Of a stretch of 36,746 nucleotides of DNA, positions 7,313-14,450 are shown piece after piece (the first letter of the stretch is position 1; each line of letters begins with the position of its first letter). The stretch covers positions 1 through 36,746 of the forward strand of contig JAKLGM010000008.1 in assembly GCA_022710685.1 (NCBI GenBank), given 5' to 3'. This stretch comes from Patescibacteria group bacterium. Lineage in GTDB: Bacteria > Patescibacteriota > Patescibacteriia > Patescibacteriales > UBA12465. Under the pieces are notes generated by a model. That model did no database searches. It saw only the letters and a program-made list of their open reading frames with translations, and was not told the DNA's origin. A program made the position numbers and the translations under genes.

Positions 7313-7343
7313 AAAAAGCTATTCCCAAAGGAATAGCTTTTTT
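7313..7343 (+). terminator. Terminator upstream of the DUF378 gene
   Basis: AAAAAGCTATTCC pairs with GGAATAGCTTTTT around loop CAAA. Its 5' arm shares four As with an upstream hairpin (TTTTCGC 7294-7300 with GCGAAAA 7310-7316), so the two stems cannot both form fully. Confidence 0.85.
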
Positions 7344-7345
7344 AT

Positions 7346-7374
7346 TTGCCCAAAAAGCGATAAAATGTTATAAT
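7346..7374 (+). promoter_or_regulatory. Promoter of the DUF378 gene
   Basis: TTGCCC, 17 bp, TATAAT. Start near 7381, giving a leader of about 42 nt that contains the hairpin at 7393-7414. Confidence 0.6.
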
Positions 7375-7392
7375 TAAGGTATTATAATTAAT

Positions 7393-7414
7393 ACTCGGAC
7401 TTATTAGTCCGGGT
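7393..7414 (+). promoter_or_regulatory. Leader hairpin before the DUF378 start codon
   Basis: A 9-bp stem ACTCGGACT/AGTCCGGGT with one G-T wobble and a TATT loop ends 8 nt before the ATG. It has no U-tract, so it is not a terminator; it occupies the place of a ribosome binding site and may control translation or mRNA stability. Confidence 0.5.
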
Positions 7415-7422
7415 CCAAAAAC

Positions 7423-7617
7423 ATGAAAACATTAAATGCTATTGCGTTAGTGTTGGTTATCGTGGGCGCTTTAAACTGGGGCTTAGTTGGTTTATTCAAC
7501 TTTGACCTAGTCGCCACAATCTTTGGCGACATGTCGACTTTGAGCCGGGTAGTTTATTCCTTGGTCGGCGTTAGCGCCATCTTAGTAGCAGCTAAACTAC
7601 CGAAATTGGTTAAATAA
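7423..7617 (+). CDS. DUF378 family small membrane protein
   Basis: A 64-residue protein with two membrane helices, matching DUF378 (YuzA-like): TLNAIALVLVIVGALNWG followed by LVGLFNFDLVATIFG and a second helix VVYSLVGVSAILVAAKL. The family is widespread and its role unknown. It is a single-gene unit with its own promoter, leader hairpin and terminator. Confidence 0.9.
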   Translation: MKTLNAIALVLVIVGALNWGLVGLFNFDLVATIFGDMSTLSRVVYSLVGVSAILVAAKLPKLVK

Positions 7618-7631
7618 GCACATATCTAAAA

Positions 7632-7658
7632 AGAGGCGGTGTCTATCCGCCTCTTTTT
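7632..7658 (+). terminator. Terminator after the DUF378 gene
   Basis: Perfect stem AGAGGCGG/CCGCCTCT with a 7-nt loop, then TTTT. Confidence 0.88.
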
Positions 7659-7659
7659 A

Positions 7660-7688
7660 TTGTAATATTTTAGCAGCCTGGTTATAAT
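7660..7688 (+). promoter_or_regulatory. Promoter of the six-gene operon 7723-12407
   Basis: TTGTAA, 17 bp, TATAAT, directly after the preceding terminator. The only promoter seen for the following six genes, whose gaps are 2 to 15 nt. An ATG at 7687 overlaps the -10 box and cannot be a start. Confidence 0.65.
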
Positions 7689-7722
7689 GCTATTAAATAT
7701 AAGTTTATTAATCTACAAAACT

Positions 7723-8115
7723 ATGAAATCAATCGTAATTTGCGGCAGCCGCCGCTTTGACAAGGAGATCGGTGACTTCGCCCAAAAACTAAAAGACTTA
7801 GGGGTGGTCGTTTATCGTCCTTTTTTCTATCGTGATTCTCTGGGAAATTGGGAAGGCCTATCTGATTATGATAAGCAGCTAGTCGCCGCCGGATTAACCC
7901 ATGATCATTTTTATAAGATTCGAATGGCTGATGTCGTTTTCATCTTTAACCAAGAGGATCATATCGGGGTTAATACTACTATGGAAATGGGCTATGCGGC
8001 CGCCTTAAATAAGCCGATCTATGCCTTGTCTGGAGTTGATGATGAGATCGGAAGAAAAATTATCTTTTCCGGCTTCATAGACAATCCAAAGGATTTATTT
8101 AAAATCTTGCAATAA
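7723..8115 (+). CDS. Nucleoside 2-deoxyribosyltransferase-like protein
   Basis: A 130-residue Rossmann-like protein. Features of the nucleoside 2-deoxyribosyltransferase / DUF4406 group are visible: N-terminal IVICGSRRF, the ADVVFIFN strand, and TTMEMGYAAALNKPIYAL, in which the glutamate sits where the catalytic nucleophile lies in the transferases. Such enzymes cleave or exchange the N-glycosidic bond of nucleosides or nucleotides. The start is taken as ATG 7723, since an upstream in-frame ATG falls in the promoter. It is the first gene of the operon, 5 nt before the aminotransferase, hinting that a nucleoside or nucleotide is a substrate or by-product of the pathway. Confidence 0.75.
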   Translation: MKSIVICGSRRFDKEIGDFAQKLKDLGVVVYRPFFYRDSLGNWEGLSDYDKQLVAAGLTHDHFYKIRMADVVFIFNQEDHIGVNTTMEMGYAAALNKPIYALSGVDDEIGRKIIFSGFIDNPKDLFKILQ

Positions 8116-8120
8116 TCAGA

Positions 8121-9227
8121 ATGCCTATGAAAATTCCTTTATACAAGCCCTATATCAGCCAAAGGGAAATCAAGGCGGTCGTCAACGTCTTGAAATCTGG
8201 TAAATTGAGCAAGGGGCAAGAGGTTGAATATTTTGAAAGGGAATTTGCCGATTATGTCGGCAAAAAATATGCGGTAGCAGTCAACAGCGGTACTAGCGGA
8301 CTACATCTTTTAGTTAGGGCTTTGAACTGGCAGAAGGGGGATGAAATTATCACCACCCCTTTCAGCTTCATCGCTTCCTCTAACGCTTTGCTCTTTGAGG
8401 ACGTTACCCCCGTCTTCGTAGATATCGATCCAAAGACTCTCAATATTGATGCCAATCAGATAGAAGCGAAAATAACGCCCCGCACTAAGGGCCTGCTTTT
8501 GGTTCATATTTTTGGCTTGCCGGTTGATTATCAAAAGATAAAAAGGCTGGGGAAGAAATATAAGTTACCGATAATTGAAGACGCCTGCGAGGCGCTGGCT
8601 CGGCCCAGCCATAAATTTAGAGTTAATGATTTGGGGGTCGCCACCGTTTATGGCTTATATGAAAATAAGCAGATAACTTCCGGCGGCGAAGGCGGAATGA
8701 TTGTGACAGATAGTAAGATTATCGCGCAGAAGTGCCGCTCTATGCGCGACCAAGGACGTTCTTTTCTAAAAAACTGGAAAGATAATGTCGTTTTAGGCTT
8801 TAACTTCAGGATGACGGAAATGCAAGCCGCTTTTGGCCGGCAGCAACTAAAAGTTATTAATAAAATTTTAGCTCAGCGGGAAAAGATAGCCGAAAAATAT
8901 TCCGCTTTGTTCGCCGGAATTGATGGCATAATAACACCCCATCAGCTGACAAAAAATCAAAGAAGCTGGTTTGCTTATTTCATCATATTAAAAGATAAGG
9001 CTACTCGCGACCAGGTTTGCCGCGACCTTTCAAGCCGCGGAATCGCTTCAAGCACCAACTATTTTCCTCCGATTTACACGTTTCCGATGTACGCCGCCGT
9101 TAATCCTAATTGCCCGGCCGCCGATGATATCTCGGATCGGATTTTGACGCTCCCGCTATTTTACGGAATGACTAACGCCGAGATCAAGCTAGTCATAAAT
9201 ACAATCATTAATTCTTTAAAAAAATAA
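8121..9227 (+). CDS. DegT/DnrJ/EryC1/StrS family PLP aminotransferase
   Basis: A 368-residue sugar-aminotransferase-like enzyme of fold type I. VNSGTSGLHLL (about 55-65) is the cofactor phosphate region, IIEDACEALA the aspartate that contacts the PLP nitrogen, and NKQITSGGEGG (182-192) holds the Schiff-base Lys183. SSTNYFPPIY is typical of the C-terminal part. Relatives make aminodeoxy sugars for glycans and antibiotics by transamination of NDP-keto sugars, and some act as dehydratases. No NDP-sugar genes are next door, so the substrate is open. ATG at 8121 or 8127 could start it. Confidence 0.92.
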   Translation: MPMKIPLYKPYISQREIKAVVNVLKSGKLSKGQEVEYFEREFADYVGKKYAVAVNSGTSGLHLLVRALNWQKGDEIITTPFSFIASSNALLFEDVTPVFVDIDPKTLNIDANQIEAKITPRTKGLLLVHIFGLPVDYQKIKRLGKKYKLPIIEDACEALARPSHKFRVNDLGVATVYGLYENKQITSGGEGGMIVTDSKIIAQKCRSMRDQGRSFLKNWKDNVVLGFNFRMTEMQAAFGRQQLKVINKILAQREKIAEKYSALFAGIDGIITPHQLTKNQRSWFAYFIILKDKATRDQVCRDLSSRGIASSTNYFPPIYTFPMYAAVNPNCPAADDISDRILTLPLFYGMTNAEIKLVINTIINSLKK

Positions 9228-9229
9228 AT

Positions 9230-9943
9230 ATGGATTCATCTGATAATTTTTATACATCATTTTCCGAATCTTACGCTGATTATTCTTCTTTGCGGAATAA
9301 TTATCTTTCTGCCGTTAATAATTTTATAGTAAGCGAAGTCCGCGAGGGAAAAAATATGGTTGACGTTGGCGGCGGTGACGGCAAACGCGGCCGGGAAATT
9401 GCTGATAGCCTCGGCCTTAAACAGTTCACTATCATTGAAAGCAGCGCTGGCATGGCTAAGCTGGCGCGGAGCATACCAAACGCTCAGGTTATAGAGAAAG
9501 ATATCTCCGACAGCTCTTTTGAACCAGATGGTAAATATGATGTCATATTATGCCTCTGGAATGTTTTGGGTCACATACCTGTAGACCGGCGCGCTATGGC
9601 TTTGAAGAATCTGAGAGCCTTATTATCTGATGGTGGCTTTATTTTTTTAGATGTCAATAACCGCTATAATCTCCATTATGGATTAAAAGCGGTTATCAAG
9701 AATATCGGCCGGGACATCTTTTCTCCTGACAAAAACAATGGAGATTTTGTTTTGAATATGGAGAATAAGCAGGGGCAGAAAATAAGCACTATTACCCATG
9801 TCTTTAGCCCTTATGAAACTGAAAGATTATTCAAGCAGGCCGGACTCCGAGTAGTGAAGCGCGCCTATATCCATTACAAGACTGGCCAGAGAAAGAATAA
9901 TTTCTGGGGCGGGCACCTGGTATATAAGCTCGGAAAATATTAA
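9230..9943 (+). CDS. Class I SAM-dependent methyltransferase
   Basis: A 237-residue methyltransferase. SAM-binding motif I is MVDVGGGDGKRG, followed by the acidic IIESS, an aspartate before KYDVILCLWNVLGHIP (motif IV region) and GGFIFLDVNNRYN. The C-terminal RLFKQAGLRVVKRAYI is usual for small-molecule methyltransferases. It lies 2 nt after the aminotransferase gene, so the two are translationally coupled and probably act in one pathway, for example on an amino group introduced by the former. The substrate is unknown. Confidence 0.9.
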   Translation: MDSSDNFYTSFSESYADYSSLRNNYLSAVNNFIVSEVREGKNMVDVGGGDGKRGREIADSLGLKQFTIIESSAGMAKLARSIPNAQVIEKDISDSSFEPDGKYDVILCLWNVLGHIPVDRRAMALKNLRALLSDGGFIFLDVNNRYNLHYGLKAVIKNIGRDIFSPDKNNGDFVLNMENKQGQKISTITHVFSPYETERLFKQAGLRVVKRAYIHYKTGQRKNNFWGGHLVYKLGKY

Positions 9944-9958
9944 TTTAGCGACATCTAT

Positions 9959-10360
9959 ATGAAAAATTGCGTTTTTTGCTCAATTATAAAAGACAACAAG
10001 CCCTTCCATCAAATTGTTTGGCAAGACAAGAATCATCTAGCTTTTTTAGACGCTTTTTCTTCGCTAGACGGACATCTCCAGGTGATTCCGAAAAAGCACG
10101 TCAACTATCTGTTCGATTTAGATGATCGAGAATATGCCGCTCTTTTCCGGGCAGTTAAAAAAGTCGCCGCACTCTTGAAAAAAACTTTTAAGTGCAAGCG
10201 GGTCGGTCTTGCCGTCGAAGGATTCAGCGTCCCGCACGCCCACATCCATTTAGTGCCATTAAATTCCAGCACTGCCTTTCAAACTGACAACAGGGGACAG
10301 GAACGGCGCTCGCCCGAAGACTTGCTTCGTATTGCCAACCGAATTCGCAAAAACATTTAA
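9959..10360 (+). CDS. HIT (histidine triad) family hydrolase
   Basis: A 133-residue HIT protein with the N-terminal CVFCSII and the catalytic triad HAHIHLVPL after VEGFSVP. HINT-type enzymes cleave AMP from phosphoramidates and from acyl- or aminoacyl-adenylates. It lies 3 nt before a methionyl-tRNA synthetase paralogue, whose chemistry would make an aminoacyl-adenylate, so a substrate link is plausible. The fold is certain; the link is inferred. Confidence 0.93.
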   Translation: MKNCVFCSIIKDNKPFHQIVWQDKNHLAFLDAFSSLDGHLQVIPKKHVNYLFDLDDREYAALFRAVKKVAALLKKTFKCKRVGLAVEGFSVPHAHIHLVPLNSSTAFQTDNRGQERRSPEDLLRIANRIRKNI

Positions 10361-10363
10361 TTT

Positions 10364-11635
10364 ATGAAAAGGTTAATTCTTGATAAAAAATCATATATAA
10401 TTACGATTTCGCCGCCATATGTCAACTCCGCCCCGCACATCGGTTATGCTTTTGAAGCAGCCATTGCTGATACCTTGGCGCGATATCTGAGATTTTTAGG
10501 CAAGACGGTAACTTTTATTGGCAGCACGGACGATAATAGTTTTAAACTGGTGGAAGCGGCTAAACGCGCCGGGATGGACACCAAAGCTTTTGTCGATAAA
10601 TTCGCGGCTGAGTACGCCGCCCTGCCGAAAAAACTAGGACTCTCCTATGATGTCTTTTACCGAACCGCGACCAAAGAACATGGCGATTTCGTAAACTCAT
10701 TGATCGACCGGATAGATCGCCGCCAAATCTACAAAGACAGATTCAAATCATATTTTTGTATTGATTGCGAGCAATTTTTCGGGCTAGACATACCGGAGCC
10801 GAGAATTTGTCCCATCCATAATAAAGCCTATTCTTTTTTTGATGAAGAAAATTACTTTTTAAAAATAGACGACTCGGACAAGGAGCGGCTACTAACAGAA
10901 TTGACGAGCAAGAGTATTTTTCCGGCCAAAGCTCTAGATTTAAGCCGAGAAATAATAGCCGGTTATAAAAGCTTTAATTTTACAGTGAGGAACCGCTACG
11001 ACTGGGGTTTAGTATTCAAGCAAGACCCGGAATACGTTTTTTATTCATCTTTTGACGCCGTGTTGGGATATTTAGGCAGTTGCCCGAATCAAGATGCCGA
11101 TTGGCGCGATCCTGACACCTGCCTGATACAAAATTTCGGCTTGGATATATTGAAATTCCACTCCGCCTATTTGCCGCTCATCATGTTGAAGCTAGGATTA
11201 TCACCCTTGCCTGATTATTTGTTGGCTCATGGCCTAATCCAGGCAAATGGCGCCAAGATGTCCAAATCAAAGAATAATGCCGTTAGCGTTGATGATCTAT
11301 TGAAGAAATTTGATCCTGCCAGTCTACGCTTATATTTGTTGCGGCATGATTTATTCGCTGATTTTGATTATAACGAAGCCGAGATTGAAAAGATCCATTT
11401 AATTTATAATAAATTCATCGACAAGTTTCTGCCTGATGTTAAAAAAGCGCCTCGCCCCTTAGCGGCTAGACCGGATCTGTTTGATGCTAACATTTGCAGC
11501 TTTGACTTTAAAGCCAATATTGATGAATTTATTGATCTAATTGAAAAAAAGGATAATTTTATAGATCTAGATCCGGCCCAAACTAACTTTTTGCTTAAAT
11601 TTTTTACAGTATTTTTATCCTTTGACACTAAGTAA
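10364..11635 (+). CDS. Methionyl-tRNA synthetase paralogue (class I, altered pocket)
   Basis: A 423-residue class I synthetase core, clearly homologous to the genuine MetRS at 34901. It keeps HIGY (25-28), KMSKS (298-302) and a zinc knob (Cys132, Cys135, Cys149), so adenylation looks possible. Methionine-pocket positions have changed: LPY is PPY (Pro17), the TDEHG motif is TDDNS (56-60), and the pocket tryptophan in YVWFDA is a serine (Ser229 in FYSSFDA). The C-terminal anticodon-binding helical region is short and degenerate. It probably activates another amino or carboxylic acid for a small-molecule pathway and is not a second housekeeping MetRS. Confidence 0.85.
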   Translation: MKRLILDKKSYIITISPPYVNSAPHIGYAFEAAIADTLARYLRFLGKTVTFIGSTDDNSFKLVEAAKRAGMDTKAFVDKFAAEYAALPKKLGLSYDVFYRTATKEHGDFVNSLIDRIDRRQIYKDRFKSYFCIDCEQFFGLDIPEPRICPIHNKAYSFFDEENYFLKIDDSDKERLLTELTSKSIFPAKALDLSREIIAGYKSFNFTVRNRYDWGLVFKQDPEYVFYSSFDAVLGYLGSCPNQDADWRDPDTCLIQNFGLDILKFHSAYLPLIMLKLGLSPLPDYLLAHGLIQANGAKMSKSKNNAVSVDDLLKKFDPASLRLYLLRHDLFADFDYNEAEIEKIHLIYNKFIDKFLPDVKKAPRPLAARPDLFDANICSFDFKANIDEFIDLIEKKDNFIDLDPAQTNFLLKFFTVFLSFDTK

Positions 11636-11642
11636 GATTGAT

Positions 11643-12407
11643 ATGGAAAAACTATTTATCAAAAATCGAAAAAATCAGAATCTCTCGGTTATTGTTGAGC
11701 GATCAAATGACCAAAAGGGCCTGGCTTTCGTTATGCATGGCTTGGGGGATTCCAAAGACTCAGACCACATCAAGATGTTCTCCAAATGTTTCCAAGATAA
11801 TCATTACACGACGGTCAGGTTTGATACTACAAACACTTTGGGCGAGAGCGATGGTGTTTTTGAGAACGCCAACATCACTAATTACTACGAAGACTTAGAG
11901 GATGTTATCGCTTGGTCAAAAATCCAAGATTTTTACCAAGAACCATTCATTCTGTGCGGCCATAGCCTGGGGGCAATTTCTACCGCTTTTTATGCCGAAA
12001 GCTATTCTGAAAAGGTCAAAGCCTTAGCTCCATTTTCTACTGTAATCAATGCTGATCTCAGCCGCCAAACATACACCGAAGAAGAATTAGAAGATTGGGA
12101 AAAAACCGGCTGGCTAGTGGAGGACTGGGGGCCGCAGGGCAAGATTAGACTGAAATGGTCATACATGGAAGAAAAAGAAAAGTATGATTTATTAAAAAAG
12201 GTTGATAGATTGACCATGCCGACATTAATGATTGTGGGGGAATTAGATAACACCACTCCGCTACGACACCAACAAATTCTATTTGATAAATTGCCGGGGA
12301 GAAAAGAATTACATGTTATTAATGACGCCCCGCATACTTTCAGGAGTGAGGCGCACTTAGAGAAGGTTTATCAAATTTTAGATAAATGGATCAAGTCTTT
12401 AGAGTAA
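11643..12407 (+). CDS. Alpha/beta hydrolase
   Basis: A 254-residue alpha/beta hydrolase. The oxyanion-side motif is FVMHGLGD, the nucleophile elbow is GHSLG (Ser108), the acid is in VGELDNTTP and the histidine in NDAPHTF. The family includes esterases, lipases and acyl-transfer enzymes. ATG 11643 is chosen because homologues start at MEKLF; an ATG at 11622 would overlap the previous gene. It is the last gene of the six-gene operon, where an ester- or thioester-cleaving step would fit. No terminator is evident after it. Confidence 0.88.
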   Translation: MEKLFIKNRKNQNLSVIVERSNDQKGLAFVMHGLGDSKDSDHIKMFSKCFQDNHYTTVRFDTTNTLGESDGVFENANITNYYEDLEDVIAWSKIQDFYQEPFILCGHSLGAISTAFYAESYSEKVKALAPFSTVINADLSRQTYTEEELEDWEKTGWLVEDWGPQGKIRLKWSYMEEKEKYDLLKKVDRLTMPTLMIVGELDNTTPLRHQQILFDKLPGRKELHVINDAPHTFRSEAHLEKVYQILDKWIKSLE

Positions 12408-12489
12408 TAAAAAACAAAAATGAAACTAATAACAGCCCCTAACAAAATAAACTAAAACTGGATTATATAAAAAACAATAAAATTAATAT

Positions 12490-13587
12490 ATGAAAAAAAT
12501 ATTTATTGTATTTGCCTTGAGTTTCTTGTTTATACCATCCTTGACTCAAGCCCAAGTTACCGGCACCGGAGCAAACACCTTTAAGGCAAGGGTAATCGGA
12601 GTGGAGCAAACAGTGGAAAAAGAGCGGGAAGACGGCAGTAAGTTCCAGCAACAAAACCTTAAACTTCTAGGCTTGGAAGGCCCCTTAAAAGATAAAGAAG
12701 TAATGTATAATGGCATCACCGAAATAGAAGTAGCCAATATTAATTTCTACAAAGTGGGCGATCGTGTTTTTGTCGATAGCCAGACAGATGAGAACGGAGA
12801 AACAACTTTCTATGTCGTTGATTTTGTTCGCAGCAACTCCCTGTATATACTATTTGTAGCTTTTGTCTTGATCGTCCTGCTAGTCGGCCGTTTCAAAGGA
12901 TTTAAGGCTTTAATCAGTTTGGTGATAAGTTTCATTGTCATTATAAAATTTATTTTGCCCCAAATCTTACAAGGTCATGATCCTTTCTTGGTAAGCTTGA
13001 TTGGCGGCTTATTAATACTAGCGGTCATTATATACTTTACTGAGGGATTCAAGAAAAAATCCCACATTGCCATCATATCAGTATTATTATCTCTGGCAGT
13101 GACGCTGGTTTTGTCAATTGTCTTTACCAAACTAACAAAACTCTCCGGACTTTCTCAAGAAGAAGCGACTTTCTTGATCGGAATGACCACCATCCCCATT
13201 AACTTCCAAGGCTTGCTCTTGGCCGGATTCATTATCGGCGCTATCGGTGTCCTGGATGACATTATTATCGGCCAAATTGAAGCAGTGGAACAAATCAAAG
13301 AAGCTAACCCAAGTTTACCATCCAAAAAAGTATTCAGCATGGCATACAAGATTGGCAATACTCATCTCGGCGCCATCATTAACACCTTGTTTTTGACTTA
13401 TGCTGGCGCCGCCTTGCCCTTACTGCTACTTTTTGTCCTAAACGAAGACTCTGGCCTGACTTTTGACAGATTAATGAATACCGAGGTCATTAGCACTGAA
13501 ATAGTCCGGACCCTGGTCGGTAGCATCGGCGTCATGCTTTCCATGCCGATAGCTACCTTTTTGGCATCAATTAAATTTAAAAAATAG
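12490..13587 (+). CDS. YibE/F family membrane protein
   Basis: A 365-residue protein. A cleavable signal peptide (MKKIFIVFALSFLFIPSLTQAQ) is followed by an extracytoplasmic beta-rich region (about 23-115). About seven membrane helices follow, beginning YILFVAFVLIVLLVGRFKG. The conserved LAGFIIGAIGVLDDI and GNTHLGAIINTLFL are typical of YibE/F (PF07907), a family common in Gram-positive bacteria and CPR with unclear function. AT-rich sequence precedes the start with no clear Shine-Dalgarno site. It stands alone between operons. Confidence 0.9.
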   Translation: MKKIFIVFALSFLFIPSLTQAQVTGTGANTFKARVIGVEQTVEKEREDGSKFQQQNLKLLGLEGPLKDKEVMYNGITEIEVANINFYKVGDRVFVDSQTDENGETTFYVVDFVRSNSLYILFVAFVLIVLLVGRFKGFKALISLVISFIVIIKFILPQILQGHDPFLVSLIGGLLILAVIIYFTEGFKKKSHIAIISVLLSLAVTLVLSIVFTKLTKLSGLSQEEATFLIGMTTIPINFQGLLLAGFIIGAIGVLDDIIIGQIEAVEQIKEANPSLPSKKVFSMAYKIGNTHLGAIINTLFLTYAGAALPLLLLFVLNEDSGLTFDRLMNTEVISTEIVRTLVGSIGVMLSMPIATFLASIKFKK

Positions 13588-13600
13588 CCAGATTAGCCCC

Positions 13601-13629
13601 TTGCTTTTATCAATCAAAAAGGTTAGAAT
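13601..13629 (+). promoter_or_regulatory. Promoter of the 40-residue basic protein gene
   Basis: TTGCTT, 17 bp, TAGAAT. Start near 13636, 18 nt before the ATG. Confidence 0.6.
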
Positions 13630-13653
13630 GGTTATTATTTATTAACCACTTAT

Positions 13654-13776
13654 ATGGCTAAAAGAACTACGGGAGTCGGCGTGCGCAAGAAATCCCATTC
13701 CCACAAGACTAAGAAGCGCTTGGAAGCTAAGCGCGTGATGTTAGAGGCTAAAGCCGCTAAAAGAAAGATCAAATAA
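13654..13776 (+). CDS. Small basic protein, 40 residues
   Basis: A short frame from ATG 13654 to TAA 13776 encoding a lysine- and arginine-rich peptide (starts MAKRTTGVGVRKKSHSHKT, ends AKRKIK). Its own promoter lies upstream and a GC-rich terminator follows at 13812, so the unit is a dedicated gene. Composition recalls very small ribosomal or nucleic-acid-binding proteins, but I cannot match it to a named one. The C-terminal half looks like one charged helix. Confidence 0.65.
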   Translation: MAKRTTGVGVRKKSHSHKTKKRLEAKRVMLEAKAAKRKIK

Positions 13777-13811
13777 CGGATTATAACGCAGCTTGAACTA
13801 ATTCGGGGATG

Positions 13812-13835
13812 AGCGGGGTCAAGGCCTCGCTTTTT
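13812..13835 (+). terminator. Terminator after the small basic protein gene
   Basis: Stem AGCGGGG/CCTCGCT with one G-T pair and a 6-nt loop, then TTTTT. The next gene begins only 19 nt later and no separate promoter is obvious, so it may depend on read-through. Confidence 0.75.
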
Positions 13836-13853
13836 CTTTCCTCTGTCTAAAAA

Positions 13854-14432
13854 ATGAAAAAAGAAATTGTCCTGGCCGGACATAAAATCGAATATACCGT
13901 CCGGAAGCAAGCCCGGTCCAAAAACCTCCGCTTGGCCATTAACAGCCAAGGGGCTTTAGTGGCTAGCCGTCCTTGGTTTTTGAGCGAGGCCGCGATTGAA
14001 AAGTTCATCCGCTCTAAAGCCCAATGGGTAGTGGAAAAATTAGAACAATTCAGCGGCCGAAAGAGTGACCAGGAGCAGAGCAAGTTAGAATATGCCAGAT
14101 ATCACAAAGCAGCGGCTGAATTGGTTGGAGAAAAGGTAAAAAAGTTTAATAGCCGCTACCATTTGCCTTTGGGCAAAATTAGTATCCGCAATCAAAGAAC
14201 CAGATGGGGCAGCTGCTCCAGCCGCGGCAACCTGAATTTCAATTATCGGATAATTTTCCTGCCCGAAGCCATGGCTGATTATATCATCGTCCATGAACTC
14301 TGCCACCTAAAAGAAATGAACCATTCGCCTAAATTCTGGGCTTTAGTGGCCCGAGAAATTCCGGATTACAAAAAAATTAGAAAAGATCTGCAGAAACGCG
14401 GCCTCCGCGGCGGACCGCGAGAGTTAGATTAA
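13854..14432 (+). CDS. YgjP-like zinc metallopeptidase (DUF45)
   Basis: A 192-residue protein of the YgjP/SprT-like group (PF01863). It has the zinc site HELCH (147-151) with a third ligand His157 in MNHSPKFW, and the family mark RTRWGSCSSRGNLNFN (116-131). Members are thought to be cytosolic or membrane-facing proteases, sometimes linked to restriction systems; no such genes are near here. The gene is 18 nt upstream of the ABC-F gene. Confidence 0.92.
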   Translation: MKKEIVLAGHKIEYTVRKQARSKNLRLAINSQGALVASRPWFLSEAAIEKFIRSKAQWVVEKLEQFSGRKSDQEQSKLEYARYHKAAAELVGEKVKKFNSRYHLPLGKISIRNQRTRWGSCSSRGNLNFNYRIIFLPEAMADYIIVHELCHLKEMNHSPKFWALVAREIPDYKKIRKDLQKRGLRGGPRELD

Positions 14433-14450
14433 AAACAATAATTATTTTAT

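Noticed and set aside
7687-7722. Upstream ATG for the deoxyribosyltransferase-like gene
   Set aside because: It overlaps the TATAAT box; the family's first strand begins right after ATG 7723.
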